A DNA stretch of 12,071 nt from JBFHER01 sp041584055 (GTDB lineage Bacteria > Bacteroidota > Bacteroidia > Bacteroidales > UBA5342), in NCBI GenBank assembly GCA_041584055.1, contig JBFHER010000104.1, positions 1 through 12,071 of the forward strand. Direction: 5' to 3'. The position numbers and the translations under genes were made by a program. Of this stretch, positions 1 through 7,249 are shown piece by piece. The notes under the pieces are model-generated. The model worked only from the letters and a program-made list of their open reading frames with translations. It was not told the DNA's origin and did not search any database. Position 1 is the stretch's first letter. Every line of letters starts with the position of its first letter.

Positions 1-623
1 AAAGCTTTATGAATAATCTGTCGTGGGATGAGTTTAATGTATCAAACATCATATTAAAAATGCTCCCTGCGGATTCCGTTTTGCACCTTGGCAACAGTCT
101 TTCGGTGCGTTATTTTGAATGGCTGACACCAAGAAATGACATTGCATATTATGCCAACCGGGGGACAAGCGGCATCGATGGATCGTTGTCGACAGCAATA
201 GGATTTTCACTGGCATCAGATAAGATAAATACTATTGTGATTGGTGAAACCTCATTTATGTACGACAGCAATGCACTGTGGAAAGAAACACTTCCCGACA
301 ACCTAAGAATAATTGTACAAAACAATGGTGGAGGTGGAATATTCAAATTCATTGATGGGCCTTCCGGCCTTCCGGAAACAGATCGTATTTTTGCTGCAAA
401 GCATGCTTTCAATATGCAACACCTCGCAAGGCATTATTCCGTTGCGTACATGTGTGCATCCAACATCAATGAGTTAACTGAGGCACTTAAAAAACTATCT
501 AAAATTAATAAAACTGCAATTCTGGAGATCATGACAGATGCAGACAAAAACGCTCAGATACTAACCGATTTTTTCAAACATTTAAAACATACATCATGGC
601 AGTTAGAGAATGGAAAACAATAA
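1..623 (+). CDS. menD: MenD, 2-succinyl-5-enolpyruvyl-6-hydroxy-3-cyclohexene-1-carboxylate synthase (C-terminal part, 5' end off window)
   Basis: MenD is a thiamine-diphosphate enzyme that joins isochorismate to the succinic semialdehyde unit made from 2-oxoglutarate, the first committed step of menaquinone synthesis. The reading frame is open from base 3, and only about 205 residues of a protein usually near 550-580 are here, so the gene is cut by the window edge; the ATG at base 9 is internal. Counting from that ATG, residues 50-58 (NRGTSGIDG) match the MenD active-site arginine segment, residues 79-90 (GETSFMYDSNAL) match the ThDP/Mg motif, and residues 105-112 (NNGGGGIF) match the second cofactor motif. 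The usual GD of the ThDP motif is GE here (codon GAA at 246-248), a conservative but uncommon change at a Mg ligand. The 3' end overlaps menB by 28 bases, which suggests translational coupling. Family assignment is firm; normal activity is inferred. Confidence 0.93.
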   Translation, partial: SFMNNLSWDEFNVSNIILKMLPADSVLHLGNSLSVRYFEWLTPRNDIAYYANRGTSGIDGSLSTAIGFSLASDKINTIVIGETSFMYDSNALWKETLPDNLRIIVQNNGGGGIFKFIDGPSGLPETDRIFAAKHAFNMQHLARHYSVAYMCASNINELTEALKKLSKINKTAILEIMTDADKNAQILTDFFKHLKHTSWQLENGKQ

Positions 624-1417
624 AAGAATTTACCGACATCAAATTCGAATTCTTCGAAGGGATCGCTAAAATCACCATCAATCGTCCTCAGGTCCGAAAT
701 GCTTTTCGACCAAAAACAGTAATGGAAATGAGTGAAGCAATGGTGATTTGCCGTGAAATGCAGGAAATTGGAGTGGTGGTATTAACCGGAGAGGGAGACA
801 AAGCATTCTGTAGCGGTGGCGATCAGAATGTAAAGGGCAAAGCAGGCTACATCGGAGAAGATGGGGTGCCTCGCTTAAATGTATTGGATTTACAGAAACA
901 GATCAGATCAATTCCCAAGCCAGTCATTGCGATGGTCAATGGTTTTGCCATCGGTGGAGGACATGTGCTTCAGGTGATATGCGACCTGAGCATCGCATCC
1001 GACAACGCGATATTCGGACAGACGGGCCCCAAGGTAGGAAGTTTTGACGGTGGCTTTGGTTCATCCTATCTGGCACGCATTGTGGGACAGAAAAAGGCGC
1101 GTGAAATTTGGTTTCTCTGCAGGCAATACTCTGCACAGGAAGCACTCGACATGGGACTTGTAAACAAAGTTGTTCCCTTCAATCAATTAGAAGATGAAGT
1201 TGTTGATTGGGCAAAAACCATCCTGCAACGCAGTCCGATGGCCTTACGCATGATCAAAGCCGGCTTAAATGCCGAGCTTGACGGTCAGGCTGGAATTCAG
1301 GAATTGGCAGGCAATGCCACCCTTCTGTTTTATATGACAGAAGAAGCACAGGAAGGAAAACATGCCTTTTTGGAAAAAAGAGATCCTGACTTTCAAAAAT
1401 TTCCAAAATTTCCGTAG
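596..1417 (+). CDS. menB: MenB, 1,4-dihydroxy-2-naphthoyl-CoA synthase
   Basis: This crotonase-fold enzyme closes the ring of o-succinylbenzoyl-CoA to give 1,4-dihydroxy-2-naphthoyl-CoA in menaquinone synthesis. The 273-residue protein is full length. Visible marks are ITINRPQVRNAFRP (26-39), the oxyanion-hole segments CSGGDQ (72-77) and IGGGH (119-123), QTGPKVGSFDGG (142-153) with catalytic-region Ser149 and Asp151, LFYMTEE with Tyr247, and the C-terminal KRDPDFQKFP. The Gly144 in QTGP places it in the bicarbonate-dependent MenB class typified by E. coli, not the class with an acidic residue there (M. tuberculosis). The ATG at 596 is chosen because the N-terminus (REWKTIKEF, then GIAKITINRP) fits MenB proteins, even though it lies inside menD. 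No Shine-Dalgarno precedes it, so coupling with menD translation is likely. No other men gene follows within the window. Confidence 0.97.
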   Translation: MAVREWKTIKEFTDIKFEFFEGIAKITINRPQVRNAFRPKTVMEMSEAMVICREMQEIGVVVLTGEGDKAFCSGGDQNVKGKAGYIGEDGVPRLNVLDLQKQIRSIPKPVIAMVNGFAIGGGHVLQVICDLSIASDNAIFGQTGPKVGSFDGGFGSSYLARIVGQKKAREIWFLCRQYSAQEALDMGLVNKVVPFNQLEDEVVDWAKTILQRSPMALRMIKAGLNAELDGQAGIQELAGNATLLFYMTEEAQEGKHAFLEKRDPDFQKFPKFP

Positions 1418-1603
1418 CATGGGCTCAACAGCCGCTGTGGATGTTACAGCAGGATTTAGTTCCGTGAAGAAAAACATCTGATCAAAAGGATCCAAACTGC
1501 ACAAAAAAGTTTAAGTATCGCAATGTGTACCTGACAGCAAAGGCCACGAGCCAGACTGCCGATCCTAATGTTCAAAACGCATTGATAAATTCAATTGGTG
1601 CAA

Positions 1604-1634
1604 TTTATATTCCCATAAAATAGAATTATCTTTG
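1604..1634 (+). promoter_or_regulatory. Probable glyA promoter (TAnnTTTG type)
   Basis: TATCTTTG at 1627-1634 matches the Bacteroidota -7 consensus TAnnTTTG exactly and is followed by CA, as at the valS and mfd promoters. A weak TTTA sits at 1604-1607, 19 bases upstream, where the -33 TTTG would be. The G of the -7 element lies 54 bases before the glyA ATG, giving a leader of roughly 50 bases. The rest of the 1418-1688 gap holds only a small GGCT/AGCC hairpin (1422-1433) after menB, without a T-tract, and no gene. Confidence 0.6.
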
Positions 1635-1688
1635 CAACTCTAACAGGAAAAAAAACATCAATATAAATCAGGGTTTAATTTTTTAGTA

Positions 1689-2969
1689 ATGAAAAGAGAC
1701 GATTTAATTTTCGATCTGATTGAGAAAGAGCATCAACGACAAATCAATGGCATTGAGTTGATTGCATCTGAAAACTTTGTGAGCGACCAGGTGATGGAAG
1801 CCATGGGTTCGTACATGACAAACAAATATGCCGAAGGACTGCCTGGCAAACGCTACTATGGTGGTTGTGAAGTGGTTGACAAAAGTGAAACAATTGCAAT
1901 AGAACGCTTAAAAGAACTATTTGACGCAAAATGGGCTAACGTTCAACCGCACTCAGGCGCACAGGCCAATGCAGCAGTGATGCTTGCTGTATTAAATCCC
2001 GGCGATAAATTCTTAGGACTGGATCTTGCACACGGCGGACACCTTTCACATGGCTCACTGGTAAATAGTTCAGGTATTCTGTACCAACCCATTGCATATT
2101 CCGTTAACGAAGCAACAGGCCTGGTTGATTATGATATGATGGAAGAAGTTGCACTCAGAGAAAAACCAAAATTGATTATTGGTGGGGCTTCTGCTTACAG
2201 TCGTGAGTGGGATTATGAGCGTATGCGTGCCATCGCAGATAAAATTGGTGCCTTGCTGATGATCGACATGGCACACCCTGCGGGACTCATTGCTGCCGGC
2301 TTATTGAAAAACCCTGTAAAATATGCTCATATTGTAACTTCTACAACCCACAAAACCCTGCGTGGACCACGTGGTGGTATTATTTTGATGGGCGAGGACT
2401 TTGACAATCCATTTGGTAAAAAGACACCAAAAGGAGAGCTTCGCAAAATGTCTTCCCTTCTGGATTCTGCAGTCTTCCCCGGAACACAGGGTGGACCTCT
2501 TGAGCATGTAATTGCTGCAAAAGCCGTTGCATTTGGAGAAGCACTACAACCTGAATACAAAGAGTATCAGGCACAGGTTCAGAAAAATGCGGCTGTGATG
2601 GCGGATGCATTTATTGCAAAGGGATACAAAGTAATCTCAGGAGGAACAGACAATCACTCGATGTTGATTGATCTGCGCACAAAATATCCTGAGCTGACAG
2701 GTAAGGTTGCTGAAAACACGCTTGTTAGAGCTGACATCACCATCAATAAAAACATGGTTCCATTTGATACCCGATCTCCTTTCCAGGCTTCAGGAATTCG
2801 CGTGGGAACCGCTGCAATTACCACCAGAGGTCTAAAAGAAGACACAATGGGAACCATTGTTGACCTGATTGATGAGGTCTTAGGAAACGTCGATTCCGAA
2901 GAAACAATCAAAGCTGTTGGTAAAAAAGTGGTTGCCTTGATGAAGGAGTATCCATTGTTCGCATACTAA
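1689..2969 (+). CDS. glyA: Serine hydroxymethyltransferase
   Basis: GlyA is a cytoplasmic PLP enzyme that interconverts serine and glycine while loading tetrahydrofolate with a one-carbon unit. The protein has 426 residues, the normal bacterial length. Visible family marks are IELIASENF (22-30), the segment TNKYAEGLPGKRYYGGCEVVD (44-64), QPHSGAQAN (86-94), LDLAHGGHLSHGS (111-123), the PLP-contacting Asp193 and His196 in MIDMAHPAGL, and the Schiff-base lysine Lys222 in STTHKTLRGPRGG. The C-terminal GIRVGTAAITTRGL is also typical. The ATG at 1689 gives the standard N-terminus. An A-rich AGGAAAA stretch near 1643 is too far upstream to act as a ribosome binding site. The gene has its own promoter element upstream and an intrinsic terminator directly downstream, so it is probably monocistronic. 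Nothing looks truncated or foreign. Confidence 0.98.
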   Translation: MKRDDLIFDLIEKEHQRQINGIELIASENFVSDQVMEAMGSYMTNKYAEGLPGKRYYGGCEVVDKSETIAIERLKELFDAKWANVQPHSGAQANAAVMLAVLNPGDKFLGLDLAHGGHLSHGSLVNSSGILYQPIAYSVNEATGLVDYDMMEEVALREKPKLIIGGASAYSREWDYERMRAIADKIGALLMIDMAHPAGLIAAGLLKNPVKYAHIVTSTTHKTLRGPRGGIILMGEDFDNPFGKKTPKGELRKMSSLLDSAVFPGTQGGPLEHVIAAKAVAFGEALQPEYKEYQAQVQKNAAVMADAFIAKGYKVISGGTDNHSMLIDLRTKYPELTGKVAENTLVRADITINKNMVPFDTRSPFQASGIRVGTAAITTRGLKEDTMGTIVDLIDEVLGNVDSEETIKAVGKKVVALMKEYPLFAY

Positions 2970-2991
2970 TAATCAGAACATTAATATAACT

Positions 2992-3020
2992 AGCCCGGCA
3001 TTCGTGTCGGGCTTTTTTTT
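2992..3020 (+). terminator. Intrinsic terminator of glyA
   Basis: A 9-bp stem (2992-3000 with 3005-3013, one G-T wobble) closes a TTCG tetraloop at 3001-3004 and runs into eight Ts (3013-3020). It starts 22 bases after the glyA stop codon. The GC-rich stem base, tetraloop and T-tract make this a textbook rho-independent terminator. Confidence 0.93.
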
Positions 3021-3118
3021 GATCCGTTGTTTTGTATCTATTGTCATTTCATTTAGACCAATCCTACCACACAAATCATTGACACCCTTCGATGTTACGT
3101 TTAATTAATAGCATACTG

Positions 3119-3235
3119 GCGCTCCTTCGGAGATAAACGAATCAACCATTTCAAAATAAAAAGTCCTGTAGGGGATTCTGTTTGGCAGAAAAAAATGGTA
3201 ACGATTAATCATAACTCTGTAGATGGCGACAGAAA
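3119..3235. repeat. Cluster of small degenerate hairpins, possible relic interspersed repeat
   Basis: Three short inverted units follow one another at about 40-55-base spacing. CTCC-TTC-GGAG lies at 3122-3132. TCCT-GTAG-GGGA (one wobble) lies at 3164-3175, followed by CTGTTTGGCAG at 3178-3188. CTGT and ACAG arms lie at 3217-3220 and 3229-3232. The middle unit (TCCTGTAGGGGATTCTGTTTG) resembles, from memory, short hairpin repeats with a TGTTTGTAGAAA-like tail scattered in some Bacteroidota intergenic regions. The units are too diverged here for a firm call. Confidence 0.3.
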
Positions 3236-3323
3236 CAAACATTACAAAACAGAATATTATGGCTTACATTGAGAATTAAGCAAAAGCAACAATGGCTCAT
3301 TCATTTAAAAATTTAATTCCTCA

Positions 3324-3352
3324 TTTATTCAAAGGATTTTGATTTGAATGAA
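3324..3352. repeat. 10-bp inverted repeat upstream of valS
   Basis: Arms at 3324-3333 (TTTATTCAAA) and 3343-3352 (TTTGAATGAA) pair over 10 bp with one wobble around a 9-base loop; the inner 7 bp are perfect. It lies about 52 bases upstream of the valS -7 element and has no T-tract. It could be a protein binding site, or a chance AT-rich palindrome. Confidence 0.4.
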
Positions 3353-3404
3353 GTCCAGGCTAAATCTTTTACGATTCTAGCCACCATCCTCCGCCAAAAT
3401 TTTC

Positions 3405-3412
3405 TATTTTTG
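3405..3412 (+). promoter_or_regulatory. Probable valS promoter -7 element
   Basis: TATTTTTG matches TAnnTTTG exactly and sits in the 12-base string CTATTTTTGCAG, found identically in front of mfd. Its last G is 28 bases before the valS ATG. No good -33 TTTG is visible at the expected distance. An AAAGGAA stretch at 3427-3433 lies at a suitable distance from the start codon to act as a ribosome binding site. Confidence 0.6.
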
Positions 3413-3440
3413 CAGCCTGAATAAATAAAGGAATCATAAG

Positions 3441-6071
3441 ATGAGCATTGCAAGTCAATACAACCCTGCAGACACAGAAGATAAGTGGTATGCATACTGG
3501 ATGAAACACAATTTTTTCCATTCAGAACCTGATGAGAGGGAACCTTATACCATTGTTATTCCACCACCCAATGTAACGGGTGTGCTGCACATGGGACACA
3601 TGCTCAATAATACCATACAAGACATCCTGGTTAGGCGGGCACGCATGCAGGGAAAAAATGCATGTTGGGTACCCGGAACTGACCATGCATCCATTGCAAC
3701 TGAGGCCAAAGTTGTTGCAAAATTGGCAGAAGAGGGGATATCAAAGTTTGATCTGTCGCGTGATGCATTTTTAGAACATGCCTGGGAATGGACCCACAAA
3801 CATGGAGGCATCATTCTTGAACAGTTGAAAAAGCTTGGAGCCTCATGTGACTGGGATCGTACAGCATTCACCATGGATGAAGTTCGCAGCAAGAGTGTGA
3901 TTAAGATCTTTGTTGATTTATTTAACAAAGGATACATCTACAGAGGTGTACGAATGGTGAACTGGGATCCTTCGGCTAAAACAGCGGTATCAGATGAAGA
4001 GGTATATCACAAAGAAGAGCAGTCAAAGTTATATTATGTTCGCTATCAGATTGAGGGTGAAGAGGATGAGTGGGTTACTGTTGCCACCACCCGCCCTGAA
4101 ACAATTCTTGGAGATACAGCTGTCTGTGTTAACCCTGATGATGAGCGATTTAAACACCTTGCAGGAAAACGTGTGCTGGTGCCACTGATAAAACGATCGG
4201 TTCCTGTAATTATGGACGACTACGTTGACATTGAATTTGGAACAGGTTGTTTGAAGATTACACCTGCTCACGATGTGAATGACTATGAAATCGGCATGCG
4301 TCATAACCTTGAAACCATTGATACTTTTAATGATAACGGCACCTTGAGCGAGGCCGCACAATTATTTGTTGGGATGGATCGCTTTGAAGCCCGGAAGAAA
4401 ATTGTACCGGAGCTGGAGGCGCAGGGAAATCTCGTTAAAATTGAAGACTACACCAACAAAGTAGGTTATTCAGAAAGAACCAATGTGGTAATTGAGCCAA
4501 AGCTGTCGGCACAATGGTTTATTAAAATGAAAGATCTGGCAGCACCTGCACTCGAAGCTGTTGAAAATGATGACATCGAATTTCACCCAAAGAAATTTAA
4601 AAACCTTTACCGTCACTGGATGGAAAATGTGAAGGATTGGTGCATCAGTCGCCAGTTGTGGTGGGGACACCGCATTCCTGTTTATTATCTTGAAGATGGT
4701 GGATTTGTTGTTGCAGAAACGCCGGAACAAGCACTTGAAGCGGCCAAAAAGCAAAGTGGCAATGATGATCTGACAATGGAGCAACTTCGCCAGGATGAAG
4801 ATGTGCTTGACACATGGGCATCCAGTTGGTTGTGGCCCATGTCTGTTTTTGATGGCGTGGATCATCCCGACAATGAAGAAATCAACTATTATTACCCAAC
4901 CAACGACCTGATTACAGCGCCGGACATCATTTTCTTTTGGGTTGCCAGAATGATTATGGCCGGTTATTATGATCGCAAGGAACTGCCGTTTAAGAATGTA
5001 TATTTCACTGGAATGGTACGCGACAAACAGCGTCGTAAAATGTCGAAATCACTTGGAAATTCACCGGACCCGCTAGATCTGATCAAACAGTTTGGGGCAG
5101 ACGGCGTACGTGTGGGCATGTTGTTTTGCTCCCCCGCTGGTGGCGACCTGTTGTTTGATGAAAGTTTAACCGAGCAGGGACGTAATTTTTCAAACAAACT
5201 ATGGAACTCTTTCCGCTTAATCAAAGGCTGGGAGGTTGACACAAAAATAGAACAACCGGAATCATCGGCAAAAGCCATCGAATGGTTTGAAGCAAAGTTA
5301 AATGAATCACTTGCAACGCTTGACGATCATTTTAGTAAATTCCGCATTTCTGATGCACTCATGGAGGTGTATACATTGATTCGGGATGAGTTCTCCGGCT
5401 GGTTTCTTGAAGCTGTAAAACCAGCATATCAACAGCCAATCGATGCGCTCACATACAACAAGACCCTGGCACTTTTAGAGAGTGTTTTAAAAGTACTGCA
5501 TCCATTCATGCCATTCATCACTGAAGAAATCTATCAATTGATTGAGGAAAGAGCAGAAGGTGATAGTATTATGATTTCACAACAACCAAAAGCAGGTGAG
5601 ATTAAAAAGCAAACACTCACATCATTCGAAGAGGCGAAAGAAGTTATCTCATCCATCCGAAACATTCGCAAGGAAAAAAACATTGCATTTAAGGATGAAT
5701 TAAACATGCAAGTGGTTCCGGGTGAAGGATATGAGGATGAATTCTTGTCGGTTATCTGCAAACTTGGCAATATCGTTAAGGTGGAGAAAGTTGAGAAGCC
5801 AGACAATACGGCTGCTGCATTCATTGTAAAAACAACTGAGTTTGCAATTCCTCTGGGAGATATGATTGATGTGGATGCTGAAATTGCAAAACTTGAAGAG
5901 GAATTAAAATACAATCAGGGATTTCTGACCGTTGTGATGAAAAAACTCAGCAACGAACGTTTTGTAAGTGGTGCACCTGAAAAAGTTGTTGCCATTGAAA
6001 AACAAAAGAAAGCGGATGCCGAAAGTAAGATCAAAACAATTGAAGAAAGTCTGGCAAAACTAAAGGGCTAG
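3441..6071 (+). CDS. valS: Valyl-tRNA synthetase
   Basis: ValS charges tRNA-Val with valine in the cytoplasm. It is a class I synthetase that also hydrolyses wrongly attached threonine. The 876-residue length is normal. The HIGH signature is HMGH at 50-53 after PPPNVTGVL; the KMSKS loop is at 533-537 (KMSKS exactly). Between them is the CP1 editing domain, with TTRPET at 216-221 and the conserved ITPAHDVNDYE (Asp278 region). WCISRQLWWGHRIP marks the return to the catalytic core. The anticodon-binding helical domain occupies roughly 590-740. The C-terminal part, from about residue 815 to the end, is a Lys/Glu-rich coiled coil typical of ValRS that contacts tRNA. The ATG at 3441 gives the expected N-terminus (QYNPADTEDKWYAYW) and has a modest Shine-Dalgarno. 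It appears to be a single-gene unit between its own promoter and a terminator. Confidence 0.98.
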   Translation: MSIASQYNPADTEDKWYAYWMKHNFFHSEPDEREPYTIVIPPPNVTGVLHMGHMLNNTIQDILVRRARMQGKNACWVPGTDHASIATEAKVVAKLAEEGISKFDLSRDAFLEHAWEWTHKHGGIILEQLKKLGASCDWDRTAFTMDEVRSKSVIKIFVDLFNKGYIYRGVRMVNWDPSAKTAVSDEEVYHKEEQSKLYYVRYQIEGEEDEWVTVATTRPETILGDTAVCVNPDDERFKHLAGKRVLVPLIKRSVPVIMDDYVDIEFGTGCLKITPAHDVNDYEIGMRHNLETIDTFNDNGTLSEAAQLFVGMDRFEARKKIVPELEAQGNLVKIEDYTNKVGYSERTNVVIEPKLSAQWFIKMKDLAAPALEAVENDDIEFHPKKFKNLYRHWMENVKDWCISRQLWWGHRIPVYYLEDGGFVVAETPEQALEAAKKQSGNDDLTMEQLRQDEDVLDTWASSWLWPMSVFDGVDHPDNEEINYYYPTNDLITAPDIIFFWVARMIMAGYYDRKELPFKNVYFTGMVRDKQRRKMSKSLGNSPDPLDLIKQFGADGVRVGMLFCSPAGGDLLFDESLTEQGRNFSNKLWNSFRLIKGWEVDTKIEQPESSAKAIEWFEAKLNESLATLDDHFSKFRISDALMEVYTLIRDEFSGWFLEAVKPAYQQPIDALTYNKTLALLESVLKVLHPFMPFITEEIYQLIEERAEGDSIMISQQPKAGEIKKQTLTSFEEAKEVISSIRNIRKEKNIAFKDELNMQVVPGEGYEDEFLSVICKLGNIVKVEKVEKPDNTAAAFIVKTTEFAIPLGDMIDVDAEIAKLEEELKYNQGFLTVVMKKLSNERFVSGAPEKVVAIEKQKKADAESKIKTIEESLAKLKG

Positions 6072-6194
6072 CATCACGTACCTCATGAAGAATGGTAAAG
6101 CATGGCTTTCGTCAAATACATTGGATGCCAATCAGATAATTCTTAGCCTGGGTCTGTCAAATAATTTTAGCACCAGGCAAAAAAACACATATTC

Positions 6195-6223
6195 AAAGCA
6201 TGGGACCTTCCCGTGCTTTTTTT
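6195..6223 (+). terminator. Intrinsic terminator downstream of valS
   Basis: An 11-bp stem (6195-6205 with 6209-6219, one T-G wobble) closes a 3-base loop and ends in seven Ts (6217-6223). It lies 123 bases after the valS stop and before the lipoprotein gene. A separate 6-bp inverted repeat, GCCTGG (6146-6151) and CCAGGC (6173-6178), lies just upstream with a 21-base loop and may add structure to the valS 3' end. Confidence 0.88.
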
Positions 6224-6291
6224 ATTTCCAATTGAATGCAACTAATTTATATCCACGTCCCTCTTTAATCTAAATTCTAAGCAATTCAAAC

Positions 6292-6936
6292 ATGTGGAAT
6301 ACCAAACTGTACTTTGCCTTGATCTGTGTTATTGGATTTATGCTCCCGGGCTGTGAACCAGAAGATGATCCCGACAACTGTAAAAATTGTGCGGTTGTAT
6401 ATAAACCAAATGTTTACATTTATCCTGAATCAACGATTTCTCTGGATGTAAGCCTTGCTTTCCCTATGGGCGGCAGTGTGATTGCATCAATTCCGGAATA
6501 TCAGACGGGTTGGCACATCACTGTTGACCCAAGTGGCATCATCGATAAGACTTACACTTATTTATTCTATGAAAGTGAGCAACCCGACATTTGGCAAACA
6601 TCCGCCGGGTGGACAGTCAAATCAGCGGACCTGGAAATGTTTTTCAAGCAGAATATGGCCAGATATGGATTTAAAAACAACGAGATTCAGGACTTTATTA
6701 CTTATTGGATACCACGGCTAACAGAGCATGATTCCTACGCCATTTACCCACAGACAAGTCACCTGATCAACGATGTGATTGAATTGAACTTTTCAAAACA
6801 ACCGGACAATGTTTTACGATTGTTTTATGTTATAAAAGGAAACCAGTCTGCAAGCGGCACACCTTTAACAGCACCACACATAGAAGATTTCCGGAGAAAT
6901 GGCTTTGTTGTCACCGAATGGGGTGTTGTATTATAA
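6292..6936 (+). CDS. Lipoprotein of an uncharacterised KPxVYxYPE family
   Basis: The function is not known. The N-terminus is a lipoprotein signal peptide: Lys5, a hydrophobic stretch at 7-18, and the lipobox LPGC with Cys21 as the lipidated residue. The next residues (EPEDDPD) are acidic, which in Bacteroidota can act as a surface export signal, so an outer-membrane, possibly surface-exposed place is inferred. The mature part opens with a Cys-x2-Cys pair (30, 33), then KPNVYIYPE (38-46). Further marks are PEYQTGW (68-74), YLFYE (90-94), FITYWIPRL (135-143) and a closing FVVTEWG (205-211). From memory, this order (KPVIYLYP, GW-x-V, YLFWE, YWLPR, VxEWG) recurs in secreted proteins of unknown function in diverse bacteria. 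The protein is a single compact domain, 214 residues, ending at the family's normal C-terminus. No Shine-Dalgarno or clear promoter precedes it; the valS terminator makes a separate transcript likely. Confidence 0.85.
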   Translation: MWNTKLYFALICVIGFMLPGCEPEDDPDNCKNCAVVYKPNVYIYPESTISLDVSLAFPMGGSVIASIPEYQTGWHITVDPSGIIDKTYTYLFYESEQPDIWQTSAGWTVKSADLEMFFKQNMARYGFKNNEIQDFITYWIPRLTEHDSYAIYPQTSHLINDVIELNFSKQPDNVLRLFYVIKGNQSASGTPLTAPHIEDFRRNGFVVTEWGVVL

Positions 6937-6989
6937 GTCCGGGACTCAATATCACGGCGATACAAGTTCTTTCTAGCCTAAGATACAGA

Positions 6990-7235
6990 CTATGAAGCTT
7001 CAAGCTCAGTAATAATTTTCATGGCTTCTTCACGGTTGGAACCACACACAAGTACTTCAGCGGTAAATGCTGCGCATACATCGGGGCGATCCGGAGAATC
7101 AAAGATGGCACAGCTGTAATCATCCATTAAGTGAATGCACCTCTCCCCTGCCTTCTTGCCATGAGGCATTCCGGGAATCGATGAAGATATGGACGGGGCA
7201 ATGCAACAAGCGCCGCAATTCGGACGACATTTCAT
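6990..7235 (-). CDS. YeiW-like UPF0153 small cysteine-cluster protein
   Basis: An 81-residue protein with eight cysteines: Cys3, Cys7, Cys10 and Cys11 (C-x3-C-x2-CC), then Cys33, Cys42, Cys54 and Cys64. The segment RPNCGACCIAPSISSSIPGMP, and later CAIFDSPDRPDVCAAF and GSNREEAM, closely resemble what I recall of E. coli YeiW (UPF0153), part of the wider CxxCxxCC (YkgJ) family thought to bind zinc or iron. Its reaction is unknown. The start at 7235 is preferred because family members begin MxCRPxCGACC. An in-frame ATG at 7268 would add 11 residues (MILYFFAQKKR), but those bases include a promoter-like element. The gene converges on the lipoprotein gene with a 53-base gap lacking a clear terminator. 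It lies 104 bases downstream of the CDGSH gene and may belong to its transcription unit. Confidence 0.85.
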   Translation of the reverse strand: MKCRPNCGACCIAPSISSSIPGMPHGKKAGERCIHLMDDYSCAIFDSPDRPDVCAAFTAEVLVCGSNREEAMKIITELEAS

Positions 7236-7249
7236 TCTTTTCTTTTGTG

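Larger units (their letters stand above)
3021..3404. other. Long intergenic region between glyA and valS, no gene seen
   Basis: No plausible coding region lies between the glyA terminator and the valS promoter; every frame on both strands is broken by stops. It holds short hairpin-like units around 3119-3235, an AT-rich stretch, and a 10-bp inverted repeat at 3324-3352. I see no T-box or other known riboswitch features, and no tRNA. Base composition is AT-rich and consistent with ordinary spacer that may carry degenerate repeats. Confidence 0.6.

Noticed and set aside
1418..1440. Small GGCT/AGCC hairpin and ACAGC/GCTGT palindrome after menB
   Set aside because: The stems are 4-5 bp and no T-tract follows, so it does not qualify as a terminator.
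1419..1481. 20-residue frame (MGSTAAVDV...) right after menB
   Set aside because: It is very short, has no recognisable motif, and is likely chance.
3021..3440. Possible T-box, riboswitch or tRNA in the valS upstream region
   Set aside because: No T-box sequence, no tRNA cloverleaf arms and no terminator or antiterminator pair are visible, and the promoter element lies only about 30 bases before the gene.
3545..5914. Several antisense frames of 100-131 residues inside valS
   Set aside because: They are shadows of a strongly conserved coding sequence, with no start signals or motifs of their own.
6085..6273. 62-residue open frame between valS and the lipoprotein gene
   Set aside because: It runs straight through the valS intrinsic terminator at 6195-6223, shows no recognisable motif, and its composition looks like translated spacer.
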